Assembly (NCBI RefSeq): GCF_039545795.1
Contig: NZ_CP154260.1
Coordinates: 253,001 to 317,000, forward strand
Source of the DNA: Chitinophaga niabensis
Lineage (GTDB): Bacteria; Bacteroidota; Bacteroidia; Chitinophagales; Chitinophagaceae
Reading direction: 5' to 3'
DNA length: 64,000 nucleotides
Below the pieces are notes generated by a model. It did not search any database and was not told where the DNA came from. It was given only the letters and a program-made list of their open reading frames with translations. Shown here piece after piece: positions 18,214-26,048 of the stretch (position 1 is the first letter of the stretch; the number at the start of each line of letters is the position of its first letter). Made by a program: the position numbers and the translations under genes.

Positions 18214-20715
18214 TTATACACGCCCGATCAGCGGATCGCTAAACCCTTCCTCTCCATTCTCCACCCTGCCGGCATAACGTTTCTCAAAAGCGTTAAACCC
18301 ATTCGCCTTGATGCTGAAATCATACCAGTTATGGTTCTTCCCCAGCTCCAGGAAAATATCCTTTGAACTGTTCTTTCCAATAATATGCTGCGCATCCGCC
18401 TGTTTATAACCATTATCCTTCACTGTTAGCTTCAGCGACTCAGCAGAAGTATTGCGGACCTTAATCACAAGCCCGCCACTTTTATCGCGAACATATTCAC
18501 AGCTCACTTCCATGGCCGGATCATTTGCATTACCTGTAAACTCTCTGTAGAATCCATTAGGCCCATGTAAACGCAGGTGGTACTTACCTTCTGAAAATTG
18601 TTCTAAAGGCCAGCTGTATTGTAAAGCATCACCGGCTTTCACTGCAAAATCCCAGTTGCGGAAACCTTCACCGGCAAACGCAACAGGCGCATACACCCTG
18701 AAAGGAGAACCCGCAGAGGTTGCACCGAATATCTGGTTGCCGGCAGACATAGAAAGATCAAAACTCTTAGTAGAAGGGTTCCATTTTCCTTCTGCATACA
18801 ACTCATAAGGCAAAGCACAGGATGGACGAACACCGGGCTCCTGTTTTGCCAGTGGATTGGCGGTAGCTGGTTGTTTGATCATCTCATCAATCTCACGGGA
18901 AGAGAATTTCTTAAACCCTGAAGGTTCTGGTTTAAACTGCGCGTTATGAATGGTTTCTATGAATTTTTCTTTCTGGAGGAAAGGCAGGTCTGATTTGGCT
19001 CCGTCAAAAGGTGTGAATGCAGAAGTGAGATTCCCACAGATCGTACGCCTCCATTGACTGATATTGTCCAGGTGAATTTTCTTTGAGAATTTTTTATTCA
19101 CGAATTCTTCCAGGAACTGCAGGGTAGAAGTATGATCAAAGATCTGAGAGTTCACTTTGCCACCACGGCTCCAGGGAGATGCAATCATCAGCGGTACCCT
19201 GAAACCTAGCCCGATTGGAGCTTCACGAGCCTGTTTTTTCTCTATGCCCTGTGCCAGTTCATTGGCTAATCTTACATGTTCTACTTCTGTATCAATGCCC
19301 GGAGACACTTTACCTGTACCAGGTTTGTTCTCATCAGGGATAGAGAAAGGAACGAAGTGATCGAAGTAGCCATCGTTCTCATCGTACGTTACAATGAAGA
19401 TGGTTTTTTTCCATACTTCAGGATTACTGGTGAGGATGTCCATGATCTCAGAAACATACAATGCACCATACCATGGAGCGCTGGGGTGATCTGAGAATTT
19501 CTGTGGTCCTGCGATCCAGGATACAGTCGGCAGCTTATTTTCTTTAGCGTCTTTGCGTAATTGATAGAGTACATCCCCTGCAGGCACTGTCATTTCACGC
19601 GGAGTTCCGTTATCATCATACTTTAAGTTAGTGATGGAGCGGTAACCGGGATCGCCGGAGTTGGTCACGAATGCATTATTGTAAAGTTCTTTCTGTTTAG
19701 GTGTTAATTTCTCATAGCTCTCTTTATTCCACTTTGCTAGTTCAGCGATGGCATTATCCAGTACTTCCTGTTTTTTAGCGATATCCGTTTTGATCTTTTT
19801 AGCGGTTGCTTCTGAAGAGGGGGATGCTTCCTGTAATTTGTTGATCTCATCCGGTAAAGTGTCTATCTGCTTTTGCAGGTTCCGCACATATCTTTCATTG
19901 AACTTTACATTATAGGCAGCGAAGAATTCCAGCAGGTTGCAGCCGAAGTTGGCTAACCAGGAACGTTCATCTCCTGTGTAACCACCACCTGCACTAATAT
20001 CGTTCTGATAGAATTTCCATTTGATATCGTTCTCTGTGAGTAATTCAGGGAAGGTTTTCCAGCCCAGTTTACCATAACTGTAATCCGTATTGCGGATGTT
20101 TGCTTTGGTAAGTCCTTCTTCTTTACTATTGATCTGGCCTGTCCAGAAGAAAGAACGGTTAGGCGTGGTGCTGGTCATGGCGGAACAGAAGTTCTGGTCA
20201 CATACTGTGAAAGCATCTGCCATGGCGAAGTTGAACGGAATGTCTTCACGGGTATAATATCCCATGGTTAAGGGGATATGATCAAATTGTTTGTTACCCG
20301 GCTTTTTGGCGATCAGCCATTTATCATATTTACCGCCGTTGTGTGCATCTACCTGGCTGGCTCTGGAATGGGGCAGTGCGCCCATCCAGGTTACTTTGGT
20401 ATCCTTGATGTCCAGCCGGAAAGGAGAGTAGGTTTCATCTTTTGCATTGGTCTGCAGCCATACTGGTTTGCCGTCCGGTAAGGTCACTGCGCGGGGATCA
20501 TTAAAGCCCCTTACACCTTTTAAGGTGCCAAAGCAGTGATCAAAGGAGCGGTTTTCCTGCATGAGGATCACCACATGTTCTGCATCCAGGAAAGTACTAC
20601 CCGGCTGCGGATCTATTGCCATGGCCCTTTGTATGGAAGCCGGCAAAATAGAAGAAACGCTGGCAGCCCCGGATAATAACATAGATTTTTTTAGAAACTC
20701 TCTTCTGTTATCCAT
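18214..20715 (-). CDS. Phosphocholine-specific phospholipase C family protein
   Basis: The 833-residue product has a twin-arginine-like signal, MDNRREFLKKSMLLSGAA. The alkaline-phosphatase-fold catalytic domain begins HVVILMQENRSFDHCFGTLKGVRGF, where Glu, Asn and Asp bind the metal and phosphate. It continues through TYDENDGYFDHFVPFS and MIASPWSRGG. Two C-terminal beta domains follow from about residue 640. This is the non-haemolytic PlcC/acid-phosphatase AcpA-like group, which hydrolyses phospholipids or phosphodiesters outside the cytoplasm. A charged helical insert lies near residues 270-350. No operon partner is apparent. Confidence 0.92.
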   Translation of the reverse strand: MDNRREFLKKSMLLSGAASVSSILPASIQRAMAIDPQPGSTFLDAEHVVILMQENRSFDHCFGTLKGVRGFNDPRAVTLPDGKPVWLQTNAKDETYSPFRLDIKDTKVTWMGALPHSRASQVDAHNGGKYDKWLIAKKPGNKQFDHIPLTMGYYTREDIPFNFAMADAFTVCDQNFCSAMTSTTPNRSFFWTGQINSKEEGLTKANIRNTDYSYGKLGWKTFPELLTENDIKWKFYQNDISAGGGYTGDERSWLANFGCNLLEFFAAYNVKFNERYVRNLQKQIDTLPDEINKLQEASPSSEATAKKIKTDIAKKQEVLDNAIAELAKWNKESYEKLTPKQKELYNNAFVTNSGDPGYRSITNLKYDDNGTPREMTVPAGDVLYQLRKDAKENKLPTVSWIAGPQKFSDHPSAPWYGALYVSEIMDILTSNPEVWKKTIFIVTYDENDGYFDHFVPFSIPDENKPGTGKVSPGIDTEVEHVRLANELAQGIEKKQAREAPIGLGFRVPLMIASPWSRGGKVNSQIFDHTSTLQFLEEFVNKKFSKKIHLDNISQWRRTICGNLTSAFTPFDGAKSDLPFLQKEKFIETIHNAQFKPEPSGFKKFSSREIDEMIKQPATANPLAKQEPGVRPSCALPYELYAEGKWNPSTKSFDLSMSAGNQIFGATSAGSPFRVYAPVAFAGEGFRNWDFAVKAGDALQYSWPLEQFSEGKYHLRLHGPNGFYREFTGNANDPAMEVSCEYVRDKSGGLVIKVRNTSAESLKLTVKDNGYKQADAQHIIGKNSSKDIFLELGKNHNWYDFSIKANGFNAFEKRYAGRVENGEEGFSDPLIGRV

Positions 20716-20915
20716 TGTAAACGTGATATTTTCTAATAAATGGTTCCGTATCGGGCACTAAATTATAAATTATGTTGGGCTGTGCAACATGATTTTATTG
20801 TTAGGGCAGGTAATTATCCACCGGCTGTACCCCAATCCACGACTGCTCTTTATCCGTAAGGCAGGATATGAAGAAAGCGGTTACTGCTCCTTTTTAAATC
20901 TGCCATTTTTACGGA

Positions 20916-21821
20916 TTATTTAGTGAGGTCCCATGCAGTATTGTACGACTTCCCGGATTTAGCCGTTACCCATATCAATCCTAATTCCTGGTCCGGATGC
21001 TGGATCAGCGGAAGGATGTCATTTCCCCAATCACGAATGGGATCTTTCAGTTTCCACCATCCCAGTTCCTGGCTGCCATTCATACCATCTTCATCTGCAG
21101 GATAACCCAATTGAAATGCACAGGCAGTTGGATAGAAGTGATTCGCCCAATCCGCAAACCCTTTGTTCAGTTCTGCAAGGGTACCTTCAGAAGCATCGTC
21201 AATGAATAAAAGATCGCCCTTGCCCCGATAAGCAGGAGGCATATAAGAAGGATTGTAATGACGGAGGAATAAACGATAACCGGGTTTATGCGATTTTACT
21301 TTTTCATCCCAGGCCTTTGTAAGCGAGTCCGTTGCTTTTCCAAAATATTCCAGTTCAACCCCTACCCCTGCAATACAACGGTGGTGCTTGAATTCTCCCA
21401 GCCATTGATCAATCATGGCCGGAACATCATCCCCTTTAAAAGGAAATACTTCCAGGAACACAGTCACTCCCGCTTTGTCCATATGGGATAGATATTGTTC
21501 ATGCTCTTCGGCAGATAAACCTTTATGTGCAGGTGTAAGTTTGGAGAGATCACCTACAGCCCAGGTAGCAAGAGGGGCAGAGCCGGGAAACTTCCTGTTC
21601 ACATGAAAGATAACTTTTGCCAGTGAAGCCGGATCGGGGAGATTGATGAAGGTGCCGATCTTGATATCCAGTTTGGTGACCCCATCCCCTGCGCTTTTGC
21701 GGGTAGGCTGCCATGCGCCGGACCATTTGAACTTAGCCGGAGCCTGTTGTGTAACAAAGCCATACAGGGCAAGCATGGCAATGCCGGCAAGTAAGGCGCG
21801 CTTTACGTGTTTCATGTACAT
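20916..21821 (-). CDS. Secreted or membrane-anchored protein of unknown function
   Basis: About 301 residues from the ATG at 21821 (a second ATG lies at 21815; the frame is open to 21863). An N-terminal hydrophobic segment, RALLAGIAMLALYGFV, predicts a signal peptide or anchor. The body has alternating strand-like and helix-like segments with several acidic residues, for example GVTVFLEVFPFKGDDVP and IAGVGVELEYFG. This would fit a TIM-barrel glycoside-hydrolase-like fold, but I do not recognise the family and cannot name catalytic residues. It is divergent from the 2-hydroxyacid dehydrogenase gene. Confidence 0.65.
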   Translation of the reverse strand: MYMKHVKRALLAGIAMLALYGFVTQQAPAKFKWSGAWQPTRKSAGDGVTKLDIKIGTFINLPDPASLAKVIFHVNRKFPGSAPLATWAVGDLSKLTPAHKGLSAEEHEQYLSHMDKAGVTVFLEVFPFKGDDVPAMIDQWLGEFKHHRCIAGVGVELEYFGKATDSLTKAWDEKVKSHKPGYRLFLRHYNPSYMPPAYRGKGDLLFIDDASEGTLAELNKGFADWANHFYPTACAFQLGYPADEDGMNGSQELGWWKLKDPIRDWGNDILPLIQHPDQELGLIWVTAKSGKSYNTAWDLTK

Positions 21822-21887
21822 GGAATTTCCAGCTAATTTAATTAATAATTCACGGCAAAGCAATGCAGAAAAACTTACTTTTAGCGC

Positions 21888-22859
21888 ATGAAGGTTTTTA
21901 TTACAAGAGTGATCCCCGAAGAAGGGCTACAACTATTACAGGAAGCGGGTCTTCAGCTTACACAGTGGACGGAGAAAAGAGATCTCACGCCGGCTGAACT
22001 GATAGCATATTGTAAACAACATGATGCATTATTAAGCGTAGGCCCCAATAAGATCAGCAGCAGTTTTTTGCAGGAATGCCGCCACCTTAAAGTAATTGCC
22101 TTACATGCAGTAGGTTTTGATAATGTGGATGTACCTGCTGCCACCGCTTTAAAGATCCCTGTTGGCAATACCCCCGGCGTATTAAGCAACGCGACGGCCG
22201 ATACGGCCTTTTTACTGATGCTGGCCGTTTCACGCAAGGCATTTTATATGCATAAACAGATCGCCAAAGGGCAATGGGGCTTTTTTGAACCCACCGCTAA
22301 CCTGGGAATAGAACTAACCGGTAAAACACTGGGCATCGCCGGTTTAGGAAAGATCGGTTTTGAAATGGCCAAACGTTGCATTGGCGCATACGGCATGAAA
22401 GTGATCTATCACAACCGCCATACCAACCGGGAAGCAGAAGAAGTGCTGAAAGCTGAAAAAGTATCCTTTGATGAACTGCTCACACAAAGCGATGTATTAT
22501 CCGTGCATACGGCCCTTACGCCGGAAACACAGGGTATGTTCAATAAAGCAGCTTTTGATAAAATGAAACGCAGCGCCATTTTTATCAATGCTGCGAGAGG
22601 AAGTATTCATAATGAAACAGATCTCCTGAATGCCCTTAATGAAAAAGTGATCTGGGGTGCAGGGCTGGATGTAACCAATCCGGAGCCAATGGCAGCTGAT
22701 AGTCCATTGCTGGATCTGCCCAATGTGGCTATACTCCCGCATATTGGTTCTGCCACTGTTGAAGCAAGAGATGCGATGGCTATCATGGCAGCAAAGAATA
22801 TCATTGCCGGTTTAAAAGGAGAACGGTTGCCGTTTGTGGTGAATCCTGAGATCTATTAG
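21888..22859 (+). CDS. D-isomer-specific 2-hydroxyacid dehydrogenase
   Basis: The 323-residue product has the NAD-binding motif GKTLGIAGLGKIGFEMAKR near residue 145. The catalytic Arg lies in FINAARGSIHNE, a Glu in DVTNPEP and a His in LPHIGSAT. The sequence is closest in style to glyoxylate/hydroxypyruvate reductases or gluconate 2-dehydrogenases, which interconvert 2-oxo and D-2-hydroxy acids. The exact substrate is inference. A short tandem repeat begins right at its stop codon. Confidence 0.92.
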   Translation: MKVFITRVIPEEGLQLLQEAGLQLTQWTEKRDLTPAELIAYCKQHDALLSVGPNKISSSFLQECRHLKVIALHAVGFDNVDVPAATALKIPVGNTPGVLSNATADTAFLLMLAVSRKAFYMHKQIAKGQWGFFEPTANLGIELTGKTLGIAGLGKIGFEMAKRCIGAYGMKVIYHNRHTNREAEEVLKAEKVSFDELLTQSDVLSVHTALTPETQGMFNKAAFDKMKRSAIFINAARGSIHNETDLLNALNEKVIWGAGLDVTNPEPMAADSPLLDLPNVAILPHIGSATVEARDAMAIMAAKNIIAGLKGERLPFVVNPEIY

Positions 22860-22950
22860 CGCTTGAGCCGGTGTTTTTGTGGTAACCCTTCAGTCCACTA
22901 ACATTTGATCCGGTACTCTTGTGGTAACCCTTCAGGCCACTAGCGCTTAA
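22859..22950. repeat. Two-copy imperfect tandem repeat (about 43 bases per unit)
   Basis: Two units share the 18-base core TTGTGGTAACCCTTCAG followed by tCCACTA or gCCACTA, with related flanks (GCTTGAGCCGG and TTTGATCCGG). A partial third flank, GCGCTTAATCC, enters the 3' end of the convergent methyltransferase gene. The repeat fills the gap between two convergent stops. I see no strong hairpin in it. Confidence 0.65.
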
Positions 22951-23542
22951 TCCACATTTTTAATTGCAGGTCCGGAGAAACATCCACTACCTGGTAACTG
23001 GTGGGTACTTCATTTTCCAGGCTATGGAAAGTGACCAGCCTTGTGCCGCTGGGTTTTTTATCCAGCGCTCTGCAAAGGAAACGCGAGTAATAAACATAGA
23101 GGCTGGCGGAGCATTCTACATCATGATCGATCTTATCTCCCTCATCAATATTCTCAAAGAAGGAATTGTAGAAATAGTAGTTATCATATGCATCCAGGTC
23201 TATCTGCGTGAAGTTGGCATGAATGAAATCCACGTTCTGCACATTAGCCGCTTCCCTCGCTTCTAAAGAAAGATGATATAATTCCTCTCTTTGCTCCACG
23301 CCGTAAAAATTCACATGCGGGAAGCTGATGCCGCCAAGGATACAAAATTTACCCACGCCGCTGCCAATATCCAGCACCTTTTTGCCCGGGCCGTTGGCCA
23401 GGAACTGGGCTGATTTTCTTGCTACGCTCATGGGAGTCCAGTGCCGTTTAGACAGTTGTTGGATCCTTTCCGGGTACAACCAGTCAAAAGCAGAGTCGGT
23501 TGTATATCTGGCAGGTTTAACTACAAGACTTGAATTTTGCAT
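22940..23542 (-). CDS. Class I SAM-dependent methyltransferase
   Basis: The 200-residue product has the SAM-binding motif I KKVLDIGSGVGKFCI near residue 55, motif II around INFYGVEQREE-like HVNFYGVEQREELY, and VDFIHANFTQIDL further on. The fold is clear but the target is not. It is transcribed 8 bases after the GcvH-like gene, so the pair forms an operon and may act together. The C-terminal part, with VTFHSLENEVPTSYQVVDV, is not a family signature I recognise. Confidence 0.85.
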   Translation of the reverse strand: MQNSSLVVKPARYTTDSAFDWLYPERIQQLSKRHWTPMSVARKSAQFLANGPGKKVLDIGSGVGKFCILGGISFPHVNFYGVEQREELYHLSLEAREAANVQNVDFIHANFTQIDLDAYDNYYFYNSFFENIDEGDKIDHDVECSASLYVYYSRFLCRALDKKPSGTRLVTFHSLENEVPTSYQVVDVSPDLQLKMWIKR

Positions 23543-23550
23543 ACGCTGTA

Positions 23551-23961
23551 TCAGGATACTTTAATGCTGCGAATGAGTTTTTGATAGTCTGCCGGTTGCA
23601 GTAACTCTTCTTTATCTTTATTCTGGAACTTCATAGGCGTTACAAAGAAGATCCAACCCTGGTCCTGCGGACTTTCCAGTATCAGGTTGAGATTGGTCTT
23701 TAGTTTTGCATTAATGCCCAGGAATTTGCAACGCAACGGGGAGTGCAATGGGATAACAGTACTGCCCGAGTGGATATTTGCGATGAGTGTGTTCTTTTCA
23801 ATGGTGCCCTTATTATTGACCCATTCGATATTGTCTATTTTCTTTATTCCTGCGAGTCTGAACATGGATAAACCTACAAATCCAACGGTTCCATTAAAAT
23901 CAATCCATTCATGTTCCTGTGTAAAATGAATCCTCGGTCTTGAAATAGTTGAAATATTCAT
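23551..23961 (-). CDS. GcvH-like protein lacking the lipoyl lysine
   Basis: The 136-residue product follows the glycine-cleavage H-protein fold: TQEHEWIDFNGTVGFVGLSMF at the start, then the lipoyl hairpin region and ESPQDQGWIFFVTP. In GcvH the hairpin is ESVKA with a lipoylated lysine. Here the equivalent stretch is NIHSGSTVIPLHSP, with no lysine at the site. It therefore cannot carry lipoate in the usual way, and a binding or scaffold role is inferred. It is the first gene of a two-gene operon with the methyltransferase. Confidence 0.72.
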   Translation of the reverse strand: MNISTISRPRIHFTQEHEWIDFNGTVGFVGLSMFRLAGIKKIDNIEWVNNKGTIEKNTLIANIHSGSTVIPLHSPLRCKFLGINAKLKTNLNLILESPQDQGWIFFVTPMKFQNKDKEELLQPADYQKLIRSIKVS

Positions 23962-24271
23962 AGTGCAAAATTACCATTATTAACCCAACAATCCTGATAA
24001 TAGGGTTTTTCAATATGTGTAAAAACATTATAGTATAAATTAATAATATGAGTTTGGCTAGTGTGTTTCAAGGCTTCACGTCAATTTTACACTTTAAAAG
24101 AAAACGTTAAAATTTGCGCCGTGGCCTTTAAAAAGCTTAAAAAACGACAATCTGGCTCCCCGGCCTCATTTAAAATCCGGCTGGAAATAAAAAGTATTTT
24201 CTATCTTACTTCTCAATCAACCAGAATTATTCATTACGATAAGCAAGTATCAACCAAGGAAATAGGATAGA
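23962..24271. other. 310-base intergenic region between divergent genes
   Basis: The region is AT-rich and must hold the promoters of the GcvH-like gene (left) and the sigma factor gene (right). TAATTTTG on the minus strand at 23966-23973 resembles a -7 box but lies too close to the start codon to be trusted. An open frame at 24061-24270 has no family features and is probably chance. I see no RNA structure or repeat. Confidence 0.4.
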
Positions 24272-24814
24272 ATGAATCATTCTCCAGATACACTTTTGGT
24301 GGAACAATTAAAGGAGGGAGACCAAACTGCGTTTGATGCTTTATTTGTAAAGTATTATAAGATGCTTTGCGTGAACGCCTACTGGTTCCTTCAGAATGAA
24401 CAGGAAGCAAAAGACCTGATCCAGACTTTCTTTATGGATATATGGGATAAGAAATTATACCTCCAGTTCGATGGGGATGTAAAAGGTTATCTGCATACCG
24501 CCGTGAAGAATCGTTGCCTTAATTATATTAAGAAACAAAAACTCCGTTACGAACACCAGGAAGCATTTTCGAACCTGCAGGAAAATACCTGCCAGGCGCA
24601 ACCCGATGCCGTTCCGGATTATTATAAACAATTGCATACCTCCCTGAACGACATTTCAGGCCAGAAGAAAATGGCCATTCAAATGGTGTACATCCAGGGA
24701 AAACGTTACCAGGAAGCAGCAGAAGAAATGGGTATCAGCATTAATTCTTTTAAGACGCATCTGAAAAGAGGATTGAAACTACTGCGGTTCGCAGTAAATA
24801 GTAAAAAGTATTAA
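24272..24814 (+). CDS. ECF RNA polymerase sigma-70 factor of polysaccharide locus 1
   Basis: The 180-residue product has sigma region 2 (DQTAFDALFVKYYKMLCVNA to QEAKDLIQTFFMDIWDKK) and region 4 (YQEAAEEMGISINSFKTHLKRGLKLLR), with no other domains. This is the Bacteroidota FecI-like type that pairs with a FecR gene and controls a downstream SusC/SusD pair. The FecR gene starts one base after its stop codon, so the two are translated from one message. It would direct transcription of the locus when the matching SusC senses its ligand. Confidence 0.93.
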   Translation: MNHSPDTLLVEQLKEGDQTAFDALFVKYYKMLCVNAYWFLQNEQEAKDLIQTFFMDIWDKKLYLQFDGDVKGYLHTAVKNRCLNYIKKQKLRYEHQEAFSNLQENTCQAQPDAVPDYYKQLHTSLNDISGQKKMAIQMVYIQGKRYQEAAEEMGISINSFKTHLKRGLKLLRFAVNSKKY

Positions 24815-24815
24815 C

Positions 24816-25934
24816 TTGTTCACCCAATTGGAAACACAGGAAAAAATATTTCAGTTATACATTCAAAAACTTTCGGGGCATCTTTCCCCGGAAGAGGAAG
24901 CCCATGTAAAGAACATGTTGGCGCAGGATGCCGGTTTCCGGGATACCTGGAATGCATTGGAAGAACAGGACCGCTCCATTCAGGCCACAGACTATCTGCA
25001 AGGCCTGGACCCCGAAGCTGCATTACAGCAGCTGAAATCAAAAAGGTCCGCCCGTACCCGCAGGCTGAGGATCATGTCTGCCGCCGCCGCTGTATTAATA
25101 TTAATATCCACGGGGGCTTATTTCATGTTCCCTTCTAAAGAGAAAGAAACCAGCCTGGCTGAATTGGTAGCTAAGAATAAACAGGCCGTGAGCCTTATTA
25201 CGGCTAATGGCCAATCTGTTACACTTAGCCAGGATAGTGCCGCAAAAACCATTCAGCTCAACAATGCTGTTCTGAATGCTGGCAATGGAACCCTGGCTTA
25301 CAATTCCCTGGATACCACAGAAAATACCCTGATGGTGCCTCCCGGAGAAACCTATAAACTCATTTTGTCTGATGGTACGGAAGTACGCCTCAATGCATCT
25401 ACCAGGTTACGTTTCCCTTTCCACTTCGGCAAAACTACCCGGGACGTGTATGTGGATGGAGAGGCATATTTTAAAGTGGCCAAAGACGCTGCCCATCCTT
25501 TTGTGGTACATCTGCCCCAATCCAATGTAACAGTATTGGGTACTTCCTTCAATGTGAACACTTACGATCCCGCACGGGAAAAAACCTCGTTGGTGGAAGG
25601 GAAGGTGATGCTGCAAAACCAATGGGAGCTGAAACCCGGCATGCAGGGAATTGTAGCTTCCGGTAAAACCTATTCCACCCAGGAATTTGATGAAGAGGAA
25701 GTACTCTCCTGGATGAAAGGCGTGTACTATTTCCATAAAATGCCGCTCGCTGAACTTACTGTGATCGCCTCCCGGTTCTATGGCGTAAAATTCATTCCTG
25801 ATAATCATAAATTTGCCGGCATAGCTGTCACCGGCCTGATGGACAGGGACAAACTCTCTGAATTCCTGACAGATCTGAAAACCACCGCCAATGCGGATTT
25901 TCATTTCGAACAACAGACAATCCTCCTTAAATAG
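24816..25934 (+). CDS. FecR family anti-sigma factor, probable TTG start
   Basis: The 372-residue inner-membrane regulator has a short cytosolic N-terminal domain with LSGHLSPEEEAHVKNML, which holds the sigma factor. One membrane segment follows near residue 90 (AAAAVLILISTGAYFMF). The periplasmic FecR domain reads PPGETYKLILSDGTEVRLNA, then YFKVAKDAAHPFVV, and the tail ends with an STN-like domain. The reading frame begins with TTG one base after the sigma stop; no ATG lies between it and the conserved N-terminal region. The SusC N-terminal domain is expected to signal to it. Confidence 0.9.
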   Translation: MFTQLETQEKIFQLYIQKLSGHLSPEEEAHVKNMLAQDAGFRDTWNALEEQDRSIQATDYLQGLDPEAALQQLKSKRSARTRRLRIMSAAAAVLILISTGAYFMFPSKEKETSLAELVAKNKQAVSLITANGQSVTLSQDSAAKTIQLNNAVLNAGNGTLAYNSLDTTENTLMVPPGETYKLILSDGTEVRLNASTRLRFPFHFGKTTRDVYVDGEAYFKVAKDAAHPFVVHLPQSNVTVLGTSFNVNTYDPAREKTSLVEGKVMLQNQWELKPGMQGIVASGKTYSTQEFDEEEVLSWMKGVYYFHKMPLAELTVIASRFYGVKFIPDNHKFAGIAVTGLMDRDKLSEFLTDLKTTANADFHFEQQTILLK

Positions 25935-26048
25935 CTTATCCCCCTAAAATTTTTTTATACCGCTGTCACCCATTTGAGGAAAGCAGGTGTAGTTAGTTTG
26001 AATTATTGCTGACACCATCGTATAAACTAATTAAACGATTTTTTCCAC

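Noticed and set aside
24061..24270. 69-codon frame just before the locus 1 sigma gene
   Set aside because: No start signal, domain or conservation feature. It ends one base before the sigma ATG by chance and probably overlaps the promoter.
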